From: Bacillota bacterium
Lineage (GTDB): Bacteria; Bacillota; Clostridia; Peptostreptococcales; Anaerovoracaceae
DNA length: 10,657 bases
Reading direction: 5' to 3'
NCBI GenBank assembly: GCA_022706625.1
Contig: JAKJCD010000055.1
Location: 1 to 10,657 of the forward strand
Both the position numbers and the translations under genes were made by a program. Numbering within the stretch: the first letter of the stretch is position 1; every line of letters starts with the position of its first letter. The notes beneath the pieces are model-generated. The model did no database searches. It was not told where the DNA came from and saw only the letters and a program-made list of their open reading frames with translations. This document shows positions 1-6,978 of this stretch, in pieces.

Positions 1-1
1 T

Positions 2-1351
2 GCTCGGGAGATTCATTATCGCATTACTCGGGGCAGCATTGTTTTTCGGCAGATCAACAGATTGTGTCTGCGTCAATGGCTGCTGGCAGCCTTCGCCCTA
101 TACCTTCCTTTAGATTATCTGCTCCGTGTAAAAACATCATTAGGGCTCTTTGCTTCAGCTTGGGAGGAGCTCTTCATTTTCGCCGCGATCCTCCTGATAC
201 TTTGGAGGAAGGCTCTGGGTCAAAGCAAAGCAATCAGCAGGGAAACTCCTTTAGACGCATATATAATCCTCTTCATGGCTGTGGGCTTTCTTCTTATGTC
301 GCTGGTCGATCCCCATCCTTATATCGCTATGGCTGGGTATCGCGCCCAGGTCGAATACATGGTATGGTTCTTTTTGGTGATAAGGCTCATTGAAGACGAC
401 AGGGATTTTAAAACGGTATTTTATACTATGCTTGGCGTGGGAGCACTGCTTGCCCTCCACGGCATCTATCAATACATCATAGCAGTGCCGATACCTGCGG
501 GCTGGGTCAGCCAAACGGAGATGGGGGTCCGAACCAGGGTGTTTTCCCTGACCGGCAGCCCCAATATATTAGGTTCTCTTATGGTCTTGACAGCCCCGCC
601 GGCGGCAGCTATGGCCTATTACTGCAAAAAAGTGCTCACCAAGCTTATGTTCTTAGGTATAACGGGAGCTATGTGCCTGTGCCTTCTCTTCACCTTTTCC
701 CGAGGAGCCTGGGTAGGCATGGTCGTCGCCGTCATAATTTTTGCTCTTTACATGGACAGGAGATTGCTGGGGATCCTGGGAGCGGTAATGGCCGCCGCTT
801 TGATATTCATGCCTTCAATCACATCAAGGCTTACCTACCTTTTTACCAGCGATTATGCCGAGGCCTCGGCCGTAGGCGGGAGGGCACTCCGCTGGGTGAC
901 GGGGAGGCTTCTCCTAACCGAGAGCAATCCCTGGACGGGGTTCGGGCTGGGACGCTTCGGCGGCGCAGTAGCAATGAACAACAAGCTCTTGGAGGAGACA
1001 GAGGAATTCAGCTATTTCTACATGGATAATTATTATCTTAAAACTATGGTTGAGATGGGATATATAGGCATCGCTTTCTTCTTGATCTTGTTGGCGGGGC
1101 TGCTGGTCTGGGGCCTTCGGGCCGTTTATCGCAGCGGAAGCGAGTTAGCCGAGGGGACAGACCCTCTGGCTGGGGCTGCCGGAAATTATAAAGCTATCGC
1201 CGCCGGGATATTCTCAGGGCTCTGCGGGGTGCTGGTACACTGTTATTTTGAAAACATATTTGAAGAGCCCTATATGATGGCATATTTTTGGGGGCTTGCC
1301 GCCATGCTCATGTATCTGGGCTTTTTCAAGGAAGAAAAAAGTTTTGGTTAA
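2..1351 (+). CDS. O-antigen ligase / Wzy-type polymerase family membrane protein, 5' end uncertain
   Basis: Polytopic membrane protein of the O-antigen ligase/Wzy_C type. The family joins or polymerises undecaprenyl-diphosphate-linked glycans on the outer face of the cytoplasmic membrane. The frame is open from the window edge. Its first usable start inside the window is TTG at 62, which has no Shine-Dalgarno sequence, so the true start probably lies further left. Counting from the TTG (429 residues), about ten hydrophobic segments are visible, starting at residues 5-22, 34-48, 66-82 and 97-110. Family-like motifs are FSLTGSPNILG (161-171), FTFSRGAWVG (210-219) and NPWTGFGLGRFGG (289-301), followed by a long polar loop and two or three C-terminal membrane segments. 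Family assignment is fairly firm. The substrate cannot be read from sequence; the neighbouring wecC and tagA suggest a ManNAc- or ManNAcA-containing polymer. A frameshift near base 47 is possible (see findings). Confidence 0.8.
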   Translation, partial: AREIHYRITRGSIVFRQINRLCLRQWLLAAFALYLPLDYLLRVKTSLGLFASAWEELFIFAAILLILWRKALGQSKAISRETPLDAYIILFMAVGFLLMSLVDPHPYIAMAGYRAQVEYMVWFFLVIRLIEDDRDFKTVFYTMLGVGALLALHGIYQYIIAVPIPAGWVSQTEMGVRTRVFSLTGSPNILGSLMVLTAPPAAAMAYYCKKVLTKLMFLGITGAMCLCLLFTFSRGAWVGMVVAVIIFALYMDRRLLGILGAVMAAALIFMPSITSRLTYLFTSDYAEASAVGGRALRWVTGRLLLTESNPWTGFGLGRFGGAVAMNNKLLEETEEFSYFYMDNYYLKTMVEMGYIGIAFFLILLAGLLVWGLRAVYRSGSELAEGTDPLAGAAGNYKAIAAGIFSGLCGVLVHCYFENIFEEPYMMAYFWGLAAMLMYLGFFKEEKSFG

Positions 1352-1357
1352 ACTACC

Positions 1358-2608
1358 CTATTTTCCGCCTAAAAGGTAGCAATTGAAGCCGGCTGCTTCT
1401 GCATCTGCCGCAGGGATAAAGTTGCGGGTATCGTAGAAGCTCCTGCGCCGCATCAGCGGACCAAGCCTTTCAAAAGGCAGGTTTTTGAACTGATCATGGT
1501 GAACGCCGAGGAGAATAAGATCGCTGCCGGCTGCGGCTTCTTCAAGAGTTTCGCATATATCAGCCTCATCCTTCACGTAAGGATCGAAAGCACGAACTGC
1601 GATCCCTTGAGCTTTGAGAATGCTGATGAGGTGCAATATGGGGCTTTCTCTCATGTCACCCACATTGGGTTTGTAAGTCAATCCGAGAACACACACCACA
1701 GGATCGGGGACGCCGGCCAAAATGGCCCGGATTTCGGAAGCCACATGGGCGGGCATGGAATCATTGGTATTGCGGCAAAGATTGATGATATTAGCCGTGT
1801 CCGGCTGTTTTTCGACGATGAACCAGGGGTCGACGGCAATGCAGTGACCGCCTACGCCGGGCCCGGGCTGATGAATGTTTACTCTGGGGTGTTTATTGCA
1901 CAGCTCAATGGCTTCCCAGACATCGACTCCCAAATTTTCGCAGATTACGGCAAGCTCGTTGGCAAAGGCGATATTAACATCCCGGAAGGTGTTTTCGGCT
2001 GCCTTGCAAAGCTCGGCGGTACGGGTATCAGTCGTATAGATCTCGCCTTGAACGAATAACCTGTATATATCGGCTATGCGTTTCGCCGATTCCTTGTTGA
2101 TGCCTCCGGCAATGCGGCTGTTATTAACCAGTTCTTTTAAAATGCTGCCCGGGATGACCCGCTCAGGCGAATGGCCCAGATAAAAATCCTTTCCGGCCGC
2201 TAATCCGGATCTCTCCAGGATAGGCAGCATGAGGCTGTCTACGGTGCCCACAGGAGAAGTGGATTCTAAAATGACGGTGTTGCCGGCTCTCAAGTATGGG
2301 ACTATATCTTCCGCCGCTTCGGCCACATAAGTCATATCGGCCTTTTTGACGGCGGTGATGGGAGTATGGACGGCAATAATAAAAGCATCCGCCTTCTCCG
2401 GCGTCATCGACCCACGAAGCCGTCCCTCACTTACCGCCCGGGAGATCATATCGCTTAAACCTTCTTCTTCAATCAGGATCTCACCCCGGCCTAATGCCTC
2501 GATGATATTTGGATTTCTGTCGACCCCTATGACCGAAGCGCCTGCCGAAGCAAACATTGCTGCTGTGGGAAGCCCGATATAACCTAAACCGATGATGCAA
2601 ACCTTCAT
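1358..2608 (-). CDS. wecC: UDP-N-acetyl-D-mannosamine dehydrogenase (UDP-ManNAcA-forming)
   Basis: NAD-dependent cytoplasmic enzyme that oxidises UDP-ManNAc twice to UDP-ManNAc-uronic acid, a precursor of surface glycans. The 416 residues match the roughly 420 of WecC. The N-terminal Rossmann fold shows GLGYIG (7-12) with the acidic D30 at the end of strand two. HSPERVIPG lies at 146-154. The central helix has K202 and the ENTFRDVNIAFANELA stretch (205-220). The catalytic cysteine is C256 in GPGVGGHCIAVDPWF (249-263), which is the WecC form; UDP-glucose dehydrogenases usually have GGSC. The C-terminal UDP-binding domain follows, with GLTYKPNVGDMRESP. I chose the ATG at 2606-2608 because it begins MKVCIIGLG and has GGAGAG about six bases upstream. 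The frame runs 76 codons further upstream, but that extension has no family similarity and overlaps the divergent gene. The gene is convergent with the ligase gene and divergent from the LtaS-like gene. No UDP-GlcNAc 2-epimerase is in the window. Confidence 0.93.
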   Translation of the reverse strand: MKVCIIGLGYIGLPTAAMFASAGASVIGVDRNPNIIEALGRGEILIEEEGLSDMISRAVSEGRLRGSMTPEKADAFIIAVHTPITAVKKADMTYVAEAAEDIVPYLRAGNTVILESTSPVGTVDSLMLPILERSGLAAGKDFYLGHSPERVIPGSILKELVNNSRIAGGINKESAKRIADIYRLFVQGEIYTTDTRTAELCKAAENTFRDVNIAFANELAVICENLGVDVWEAIELCNKHPRVNIHQPGPGVGGHCIAVDPWFIVEKQPDTANIINLCRNTNDSMPAHVASEIRAILAGVPDPVVCVLGLTYKPNVGDMRESPILHLISILKAQGIAVRAFDPYVKDEADICETLEEAAAGSDLILLGVHHDQFKNLPFERLGPLMRRRSFYDTRNFIPAADAEAAGFNCYLLGGK

Positions 2609-2638
2609 GCTTTTCTCTCCATTGATATGATCAGTAAT

Positions 2639-2657
2639 GATCCCGCCGGGCGGGATC
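2639..2657 (-). promoter_or_regulatory. Perfect 8-bp hairpin in the wecC leader
   Basis: The arms GATCCCGC (2639-2646) and GCGGGATC (2650-2657) are perfect inverted complements around a three-base loop. The hairpin lies about 30 bases upstream of the wecC start codon and about 20 bases before its ribosome site. No T-run follows on either strand, so it is unlikely to be an intrinsic terminator. It could stabilise the mRNA, affect translation, or be a protein-binding palindrome. The structure is seen directly; the function is unknown. Confidence 0.5.
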
Positions 2658-2674
2658 GTAAAGGAATTTATGAA

Positions 2675-2680
2675 ATTATA
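2675..2680 (-). promoter_or_regulatory. Candidate -10 box for wecC
   Basis: A perfect TATAAT on the minus strand lies in an AT-rich part of the spacer. Transcription starting about seven bases downstream would give a leader of some 60 bases that includes the 2639-2657 hairpin. No good -35 box is found at 16-18 bases; the best there is CTGCTT or TGCTTT. An alternative pair is TTGTAG (2688-2693) with TAAATT (2665-2670) at 17 bases. Both are only candidates. Confidence 0.3.
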
Positions 2681-2693
2681 AAAAACTCTACAA

Positions 2694-2722
2694 TTTAAAG
2701 CAGATAAATGATAGCATATATT
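2694..2722 (+). promoter_or_regulatory. Weak candidate promoter for the LtaS-like gene
   Basis: TTTAAA (2694-2699) and TATATT (2717-2722) are separated by 17 bases on the plus strand in the divergent spacer. Each matches the sigma-A consensus only partly. It would give a leader of about 80 bases. The remainder of the spacer (2723-2808) shows no clear element. Confidence 0.2.
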
Positions 2723-2808
2723 AATCATCATGTAAAGAAAGGCAGACGGCGCCGGCAAAGCTAAAGAAACTAAAGCCGCAGCCGGTTCGTGAGATATCGA
2801 TCTCGGGA

Positions 2809-3549
2809 ATGGATACATATTATTCGGAACAATCAAAAGTGACCAGCGCAGATCTCTTGTGGAAAGGGGCGGTAATCGGATGTCTTATCATCAAGCCGTT
2901 TATGTTTTACGGATTGATGGATATCCGAATCAACCTGTTATTTTTATGGGCTTCAACAGCTTTAATACTTGTTCTTCTGTTTGGATGCTTTAAAAACGCA
3001 TGGATTCCTTATGTCCTGTATGGGGTCTTGTCCCTGCTTATGTTTTTGGATGTGACTTTCAATGCATATTTTAACAGCTATCTGTCGATAAATGATGCAG
3101 GATCCATACGATTTCTTCCGGAAGTACTGGATATGGTATCGGAAGTGATCCGGCCGGAATTCTGGCTGCTTTTTATCGATTTGCCGCTGATCGCTTTTGT
3201 GTTAGCAAAAACGGGGTTTAACTGGAACAGGAGAAAATGGCCTCAGGCAGTACTTCTTACCTGGGTGATATCTTTTCTGCTCCTTGGCAGTGTAAGCTTG
3301 AGCAGCTCTCTCCGTTCGGCAGGCAATCTTGAATTTTTCTCAGCTCATATAAAAGATATGCTGCAAAGTACTACGGGTTTCGGAAAGCAGGATATTGAGC
3401 TTTTGGGAACATTTCACTACTCTATCGACAAAGGAAGACAGGATGAACTTTTTGGCATCGCAAAAGGGAGAGATCTTATAGTAATACAGGTGGAATCGCT
3501 GCAGGACTTTGTGATCGACAGGGAATACGAGGCCCACACTCTATTTTGA
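2809..3549 (+). pseudogene. LTA synthase-like phosphoglycerol transferase, N-terminal part of a frameshifted gene
   Basis: First part of a gene of the LtaS/sulfatase superfamily. These membrane enzymes transfer glycerol phosphate from phosphatidylglycerol to a lipid or glycan acceptor outside the membrane. The 246 residues hold the five membrane segments expected of LtaS, near 15-35, 41-60, 65-88, 117-134 and 147-166. A linker follows, and then the start of the extracellular catalytic domain, GRDLIVIQVESLQDFVI (220-236). E229 corresponds to the metal-binding Glu255 of S. aureus LtaS. The frame then ends at a TGA (3547-3549), seven codons after the conserved REYE. The catalytic domain resumes in another frame from about 3539. 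The ATG at 2809 is the only usable start before the membrane segments; its ribosome site is weak (GGGA directly adjacent). In this form the product would be a membrane stub without nucleophile or most metal ligands. Confidence 0.8.
3520..3547 (+). other. Deletion and frameshift junction in the LtaS-like gene
   Basis: Upstream of this junction the first frame reads DREYE. Downstream a different frame reads LYFDHYYMQIGAGNTSDAEF (3539-3598). Family members have between these a stretch of the type G-x-x-x-TP-x-LN-x-LI. Here metal-binding Glu (codon 3493) and nucleophile Thr (codon 3581) are only about 29 codons apart; the spacing in S. aureus LtaS is 45 (E255 to T300). The frame offset requires a loss of 3n+2 bases, so roughly 35 to 47 bases are missing. 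A single-base sequencing slip cannot explain the missing residues. The precise breakpoint cannot be set without an intact relative. Confidence 0.75.
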
Positions 3550-4612
3550 TCATTACTATATGCAGATCGGAGCGGGGAATACTTCCGATGCTGAATTTGC
3601 AACTAACAATTCAATTTACGGAAGCGAAAAGAGTTATACATATGACCTGTATAAGAATAATAGCTTCAGGGGGCTGCCGATACTACTCAAGGAAGCAGGC
3701 TACTCGACAGTAGCTATGCACGGTTATGAAGGCGGCTTCTGGAACAGGTGTGAGATGTATCCTTCTTTAGGCTTTGATACCTTTATCGACTGTGAGGGCT
3801 ATGAACCCACAGAGACCCATGGATGGGGGATATTGGACGAGGAGTTTTATCTCCAGTCGGTAGAGTATTTAAAAAAACAACCCAGGCCTTTCTATAGTTT
3901 TATAATCTCACTCTCCAACCATACGCCCTTTGAAATGGAAAAAAAGTACTGCAGGTTGAAATTATTAAAGGAACACAGAAACACAAGGTTTGGGAATTAC
4001 CTGAACAGCACGGCTTACACAGATTACGCAATAGGGGTGTTGTTGGACGCTTTAAAGGAGGCGGGGCTTTATGAAAACTCGATAATAGCGATTTACGGCG
4101 ATCATTTCGGCCTTGGGATAAAGGACGAGAATAACGAGGAACTGATGACGGATTTTTTAGGTAAGCCCTATTGCTTCGATGAAATGGCCAATGTGCCTCT
4201 GATCATCCATATACCCGGGGAAATAATAAACGAAAGAGTGAGCATTGCCGGAGGGCAGCTTGATTTCATGCCGACGATGGCATATTTAATGGGGTTTGAA
4301 AATTTGGATACAGTATACCTAGGGCAAAACCTGATAAAGGCAGAAGAAGGATTTGTGGCACAAAACCGTTATGCGCCCTTGGGTTCATTTATAACGAATG
4401 AAATTGCCTTTTTGATGTCAAGCGACAATGTGTTTGAAAACGGCAAAGCCTGGTTTGTCGAGACGGGTGAAGAAGCACCCTTAGACGGGCTTGCGCATCT
4501 TGCCGACAGGTCTGCGGCACTAATAGCAGTTTCTGAAAAGTATCTGGAGGAAGATTCGATATACGGAACATTGAGGGCAAATACGGCAGAGGAGGCCGGC
4601 AGGCGTGAATGA
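3539..4612 (+). pseudogene. LTA synthase-like phosphoglycerol transferase, C-terminal catalytic part of the same broken gene
   Basis: This is the extracellular catalytic domain of the LtaS-like enzyme in a frame +1 to the first part. Conserved sites are all intact. Counting from the ATG at 3560 (350 residues), T8 in GAGNTSDAEF is the phosphothreonine nucleophile (Thr300 in S. aureus). R63 in FWNRCEMY, H121 in LSNHTPFE, and D181-H182 in YGDHFG match Arg356, His416, Asp475 and His476. The ATG at 3560 has no Shine-Dalgarno sequence. Sequence homologous to the family continues upstream of it (LYFDHYY from 3539), so this is not an independent gene. Without the N-terminal membrane domain the product would stay in the cytoplasm. 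The preserved motifs suggest that the break is recent or is an assembly fault. The stop TGA at 4610-4612 overlaps the tagA start region, so the original gene was probably in an operon with tagA. Confidence 0.8.
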
Positions 4613-5351
4613 AACCGATAGAGTCATGATACTGGACGTGCCTTTGGATATTGTGGATATGGAGCAAGCCGCAGGGAAGCTGGCGGAGTTGATGCGGCGG
4701 GATGGATGCAGCATCATAGTGACCCCCAATTCGGAAATCGTCGTTAATGCAGGCAAAGATACGGAGCTTAAAGGGATCATAAGCACAGCGGATTTGATAA
4801 TACCGGACGGTATCGGCCTGGTATACGCATCAAAGCTCCTCGGTTTCCCATTGAAGGAAAGGGTGACGGGGATCGACTTTCTGTATAGGGCGCTGGGCCT
4901 TCTTGAAAAAGAACAGAAATCTGTTTTCCTTCTGGGTGGCCGTCCCCAGGGGAAAGGGGCTTTAAGTGTTGCGGAGACTGCCGCAATGAGGATGAAAGAA
5001 AGATTTCCGGGTTTAAGGATAGCAGGCATTCATCATGGATATTTCAATGATGAAGAGGAGTTAAAAATTGTAGAGGAGATCAACCGGTCCGGTGCTGATT
5101 TTCTCTGTGTTGCTCTGGGTTCTCCGAAACAGGAGAAGTTCATGGGGCGCTACAGGGGCGAACTGCTTGTGAAAGCAGCTATCGGAGTCGGAGGGAGCCT
5201 GGATGTATGGGCAGGAACGGTAAAACGGGCGCCGAAGTTTTTTCGTGACCACGGGCTTGAGTGGCTTTATCGCTTTGTGAAGCAGCCCGCACGATATAAG
5301 AGGATTGCGGCGCTGCCGAAGTTCATGATCAAGGTTTTGATATCAAGGTAA
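4605..5351 (+). CDS. tagA: UndPP-GlcNAc beta-ManNAc transferase, WecG/TagA/CpsF family (GT26)
   Basis: Membrane-associated glycosyltransferase that moves ManNAc from UDP-ManNAc to undecaprenyl-diphospho-GlcNAc. This makes the disaccharide linkage unit of wall teichoic acids or the second sugar of related glycans. Length is 248 residues, normal for the family. Key motifs are VTPNSEIV with T40 and N42, IPDGIGLV with D68, and LKERVTGIDF with R86. Each sits three residues after its counterpart in Thermoanaerobacter italicus TagA (T37, N39, D65, R83). Then come FLLGG (108-112), VALGSPKQEKFM (169-180) and AIGVGGSLDVWAG (192-204). The C-terminal arginine-rich tail, from about LEWLYRFVKQP (218-228), is the appendage that contacts the membrane and completes the site in TagA. 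The start is GTG at 4605, with AGGAGG about ten bases upstream and an 8-base overlap with the preceding gene. A later ATG at 4626 is less likely. Confidence 0.92.
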   Translation: MNETDRVMILDVPLDIVDMEQAAGKLAELMRRDGCSIIVTPNSEIVVNAGKDTELKGIISTADLIIPDGIGLVYASKLLGFPLKERVTGIDFLYRALGLLEKEQKSVFLLGGRPQGKGALSVAETAAMRMKERFPGLRIAGIHHGYFNDEEELKIVEEINRSGADFLCVALGSPKQEKFMGRYRGELLVKAAIGVGGSLDVWAGTVKRAPKFFRDHGLEWLYRFVKQPARYKRIAALPKFMIKVLISR

Positions 5352-5406
5352 TCCATAGAGTTCCGGAAGAACATAATTTTCTATGTATTAAGAGGAGGTA
5401 TTAAAA

Positions 5407-5487
5407 TTGAACATTCTTAAATGTGAAGAGGATGGAAGTATTGGTTTTTCATCTGTTGAAATGCATTTTTATGTAAAGTATCTTTAA
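5407..5487 (+). other. 26-codon frame with an ideal ribosome site; leader peptide or gene remnant
   Basis: An excellent Shine-Dalgarno sequence, AGAGGAGGT (5391-5399), stands seven bases before a TTG that opens MNILKCEEDG and closes at TAA 5485-5487 after 26 codons. I recognise no family. An MNIL-type opening is common among glycosyltransferases and other enzymes, which would fit the start of a gene that has since been lost. A short leader peptide or chance is also possible. The rest of the tagA-to-capK gap (5488-5571) holds no supported gene and is more AT-rich than its neighbours. Confidence 0.3.
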
Positions 5488-5571
5488 AAATATACGTGAA
5501 TAGGAGAATACGAAGAGCAGAAACCTCAAACAACAGTCAATGAAAATATTGTTTGATACCGTGCTCGATAG

Positions 5572-6933
5572 ATGGTTATGGATAAGGTCAAGTGGATAAT
5601 CGAAAAGGGTGTTTATCCTTATATGGAGAAAAGGCGGGGCAATCTTATCCGCCAAAAGACAGCGGAACTTAAGTCTGACCAGCACTTAACCTCTGTCGAA
5701 TCCAATGAGATCCGGAAAAAGAAGCTTCAGGATCTTCTGCTCCACTGTATTGAAAGTGTTCCGGCTTATGAGGAATACAGGTCTCTTGAAGAAGTAATCA
5801 AGGCGGATCCTTTCAGTGCATTGAGGAAATTTCCCATATTGACAAAAAGTACCTTCAAGGAAAGCTTTTCTTCTTATTTGAGCAGGGAAGCAGACAGCAA
5901 TGCTTTAATAGAGAACTATACCGGAGGATCCACCAGCGAACCGGTGAAGTTTTATATGGACAGGCATACTGTTGAATACTACGAAGCGGCCAGGTGGAGG
6001 GGACTTAGCTGGTGGGGCATAACCCAGGGCAGCCGAAGTGTGATGCTTTGGGGCAACCCTCTGGAGCTGAATAAATATGAGGCAAAAAAGTACAGCTTGA
6101 AAGAAAGGTGGCTGAAAAACCGGATAATCATCCCCGCTTATTCCATTAGAGCCGAAGAAATGGAAGGCTACATCCGCACTATCCGGCGCTTCTCCCCGGA
6201 ATACGTTTACGGCTATGCTTCCGCTTTAACCATCTTCTCTGAATTGATGCTGGATAAGGGTTTGGCTTTAGGATTTGATTTAAAGGCGGTGGTCTCTACT
6301 GCGGAAACTTTGCACGATTTTCAAAGGGAAATAATTGAGACTGCCTTTGGCTGCCCGGTGGTGAACGAATACGGAGCAAGAGACGGGGGTATAATTGCGT
6401 ACCAATGCAGGGAAGGCAGCATGCATATCAGTGCGGAAAACACTGTTGTTGAGGTAGTGGACCCTGTGACCTTCGAACCCATGTCGGCAGGGGAAAGCGG
6501 TATCCTCCTCACAACGGATCTGAACAACTTTGTGATGCCAAGACTCAGATACCGTATTGGAGACAGGGCCGCCTTATCGGAGAGAAGCTGTCCCTGCGGG
6601 ATGGTATTACCGGTCATGGAAAAAATCGACGGGCGGGAAGACGATATGTTCGTTACTATAGACGGCAAATACATCCACGGCCATGCCTTCAACCATCTGT
6701 CCCGGCGCACCCGTTCCGTACGTAAGTTTCAGATAGTTCAGGAAAGCCCTTCTTATGCCTCTCTCAGTATTGTGACGGAAGCAGGCTTTGAACAAAATGA
6801 GATAGATGAGTTCATTGAAAAAGCGCGGCACTTGCTTCCCGGGACGAAGATTGATGTGAACATTGTGGAAGATATACCCATTAGCGGGTCGGGAAAGCAC
6901 CGCTACACCATTCGTAATTTTCCGCTTCGATAA
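5572..6933 (+). CDS. CapK/PaaK-like adenylate-forming enzyme (phenylacetate-CoA ligase family)
   Basis: Cytoplasmic member of the ANL adenylating superfamily, in the branch with phenylacetate-CoA ligase, CapK and coenzyme F390 synthetase. It probably activates a carboxylate with ATP; the substrate is unknown. Its 453 residues match CapK-like proteins. Motifs are the phosphate-binding loop YTGGSTSEP (116-124), NEYGARDGG (265-273), YRIGDRA with D331 (327-333), and ISGSGKHR near the C terminus with the expected catalytic K442. C279, H285, C340 and C342 (the last two in CPCG) look like the zinc site of PaaK-type proteins. No membrane segment is seen. The start is ATG 5572 or ATG 5578; an in-frame TAG directly precedes 5572 and neither has a clear Shine-Dalgarno sequence. 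It lies between tagA and an ABC exporter. CapK-like genes are frequent in capsule and exopolysaccharide loci, so polymer modification is plausible but inferred. Confidence 0.85.
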   Translation: MVMDKVKWIIEKGVYPYMEKRRGNLIRQKTAELKSDQHLTSVESNEIRKKKLQDLLLHCIESVPAYEEYRSLEEVIKADPFSALRKFPILTKSTFKESFSSYLSREADSNALIENYTGGSTSEPVKFYMDRHTVEYYEAARWRGLSWWGITQGSRSVMLWGNPLELNKYEAKKYSLKERWLKNRIIIPAYSIRAEEMEGYIRTIRRFSPEYVYGYASALTIFSELMLDKGLALGFDLKAVVSTAETLHDFQREIIETAFGCPVVNEYGARDGGIIAYQCREGSMHISAENTVVEVVDPVTFEPMSAGESGILLTTDLNNFVMPRLRYRIGDRAALSERSCPCGMVLPVMEKIDGREDDMFVTIDGKYIHGHAFNHLSRRTRSVRKFQIVQESPSYASLSIVTEAGFEQNEIDEFIEKARHLLPGTKIDVNIVEDIPISGSGKHRYTIRNFPLR

Positions 6934-6937
6934 TAAA

Positions 6938-6963
6938 CCGCCGCAGGCTTGAGGTTCTGGCGG
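6938..6963 (+). promoter_or_regulatory. Intercistronic stem-loop before the ABC exporter gene
   Basis: CCGCC (6938-6942) can pair with GGCGG (6959-6963) around a 16-base loop. It lies just after the capK-like stop codon and before the ATG at 6979. No T-run follows, so termination is unlikely. It may only mark the cistron boundary, and a stem of five base pairs can arise by chance. Confidence 0.2.
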
Positions 6964-6978
6964 GACATGAGGGAAAAC

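Noticed and set aside
1496..2059. 187-codon plus-strand frame inside wecC
   Set aside because: It is antisense to well-conserved WecC motifs, has no ribosome site and no recognisable protein features.
2709..2765. Short frame MIAYINHHVKKG in the divergent spacer
   Set aside because: It has only 18 codons, no Shine-Dalgarno sequence and a low-complexity basic end.
2609..2836. 76-codon N-terminal extension of the wecC frame
   Set aside because: WecC proteins begin at the MKVCIIGLG Rossmann strand. A good ribosome site serves the ATG at 2608. The extension overlaps the start of the divergent gene.
3530..3560. Programmed ribosomal frameshift joining the two LtaS-like frames
   Set aside because: There is no slippery heptamer or downstream structure, and conserved residues are missing at the junction, which a frameshift would not explain.
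3560..4612. Independent soluble sulfatase-like gene starting at ATG 3560
   Set aside because: There is no ribosome site, and family homology continues upstream of the ATG in the same frame. It is therefore the second half of the broken LtaS-like gene.
4520..5029. 169-codon minus-strand frame over tagA
   Set aside because: It is a shadow of tagA, with serine- and proline-rich composition typical of antisense frames and no ribosome site.
6949..6978. Start of the ABC exporter at TTG 6949
   Set aside because: It has a poor ribosome site and would add ten non-family residues across a possible stem-loop. ATG 6979 has a better site. It cannot be fully excluded.
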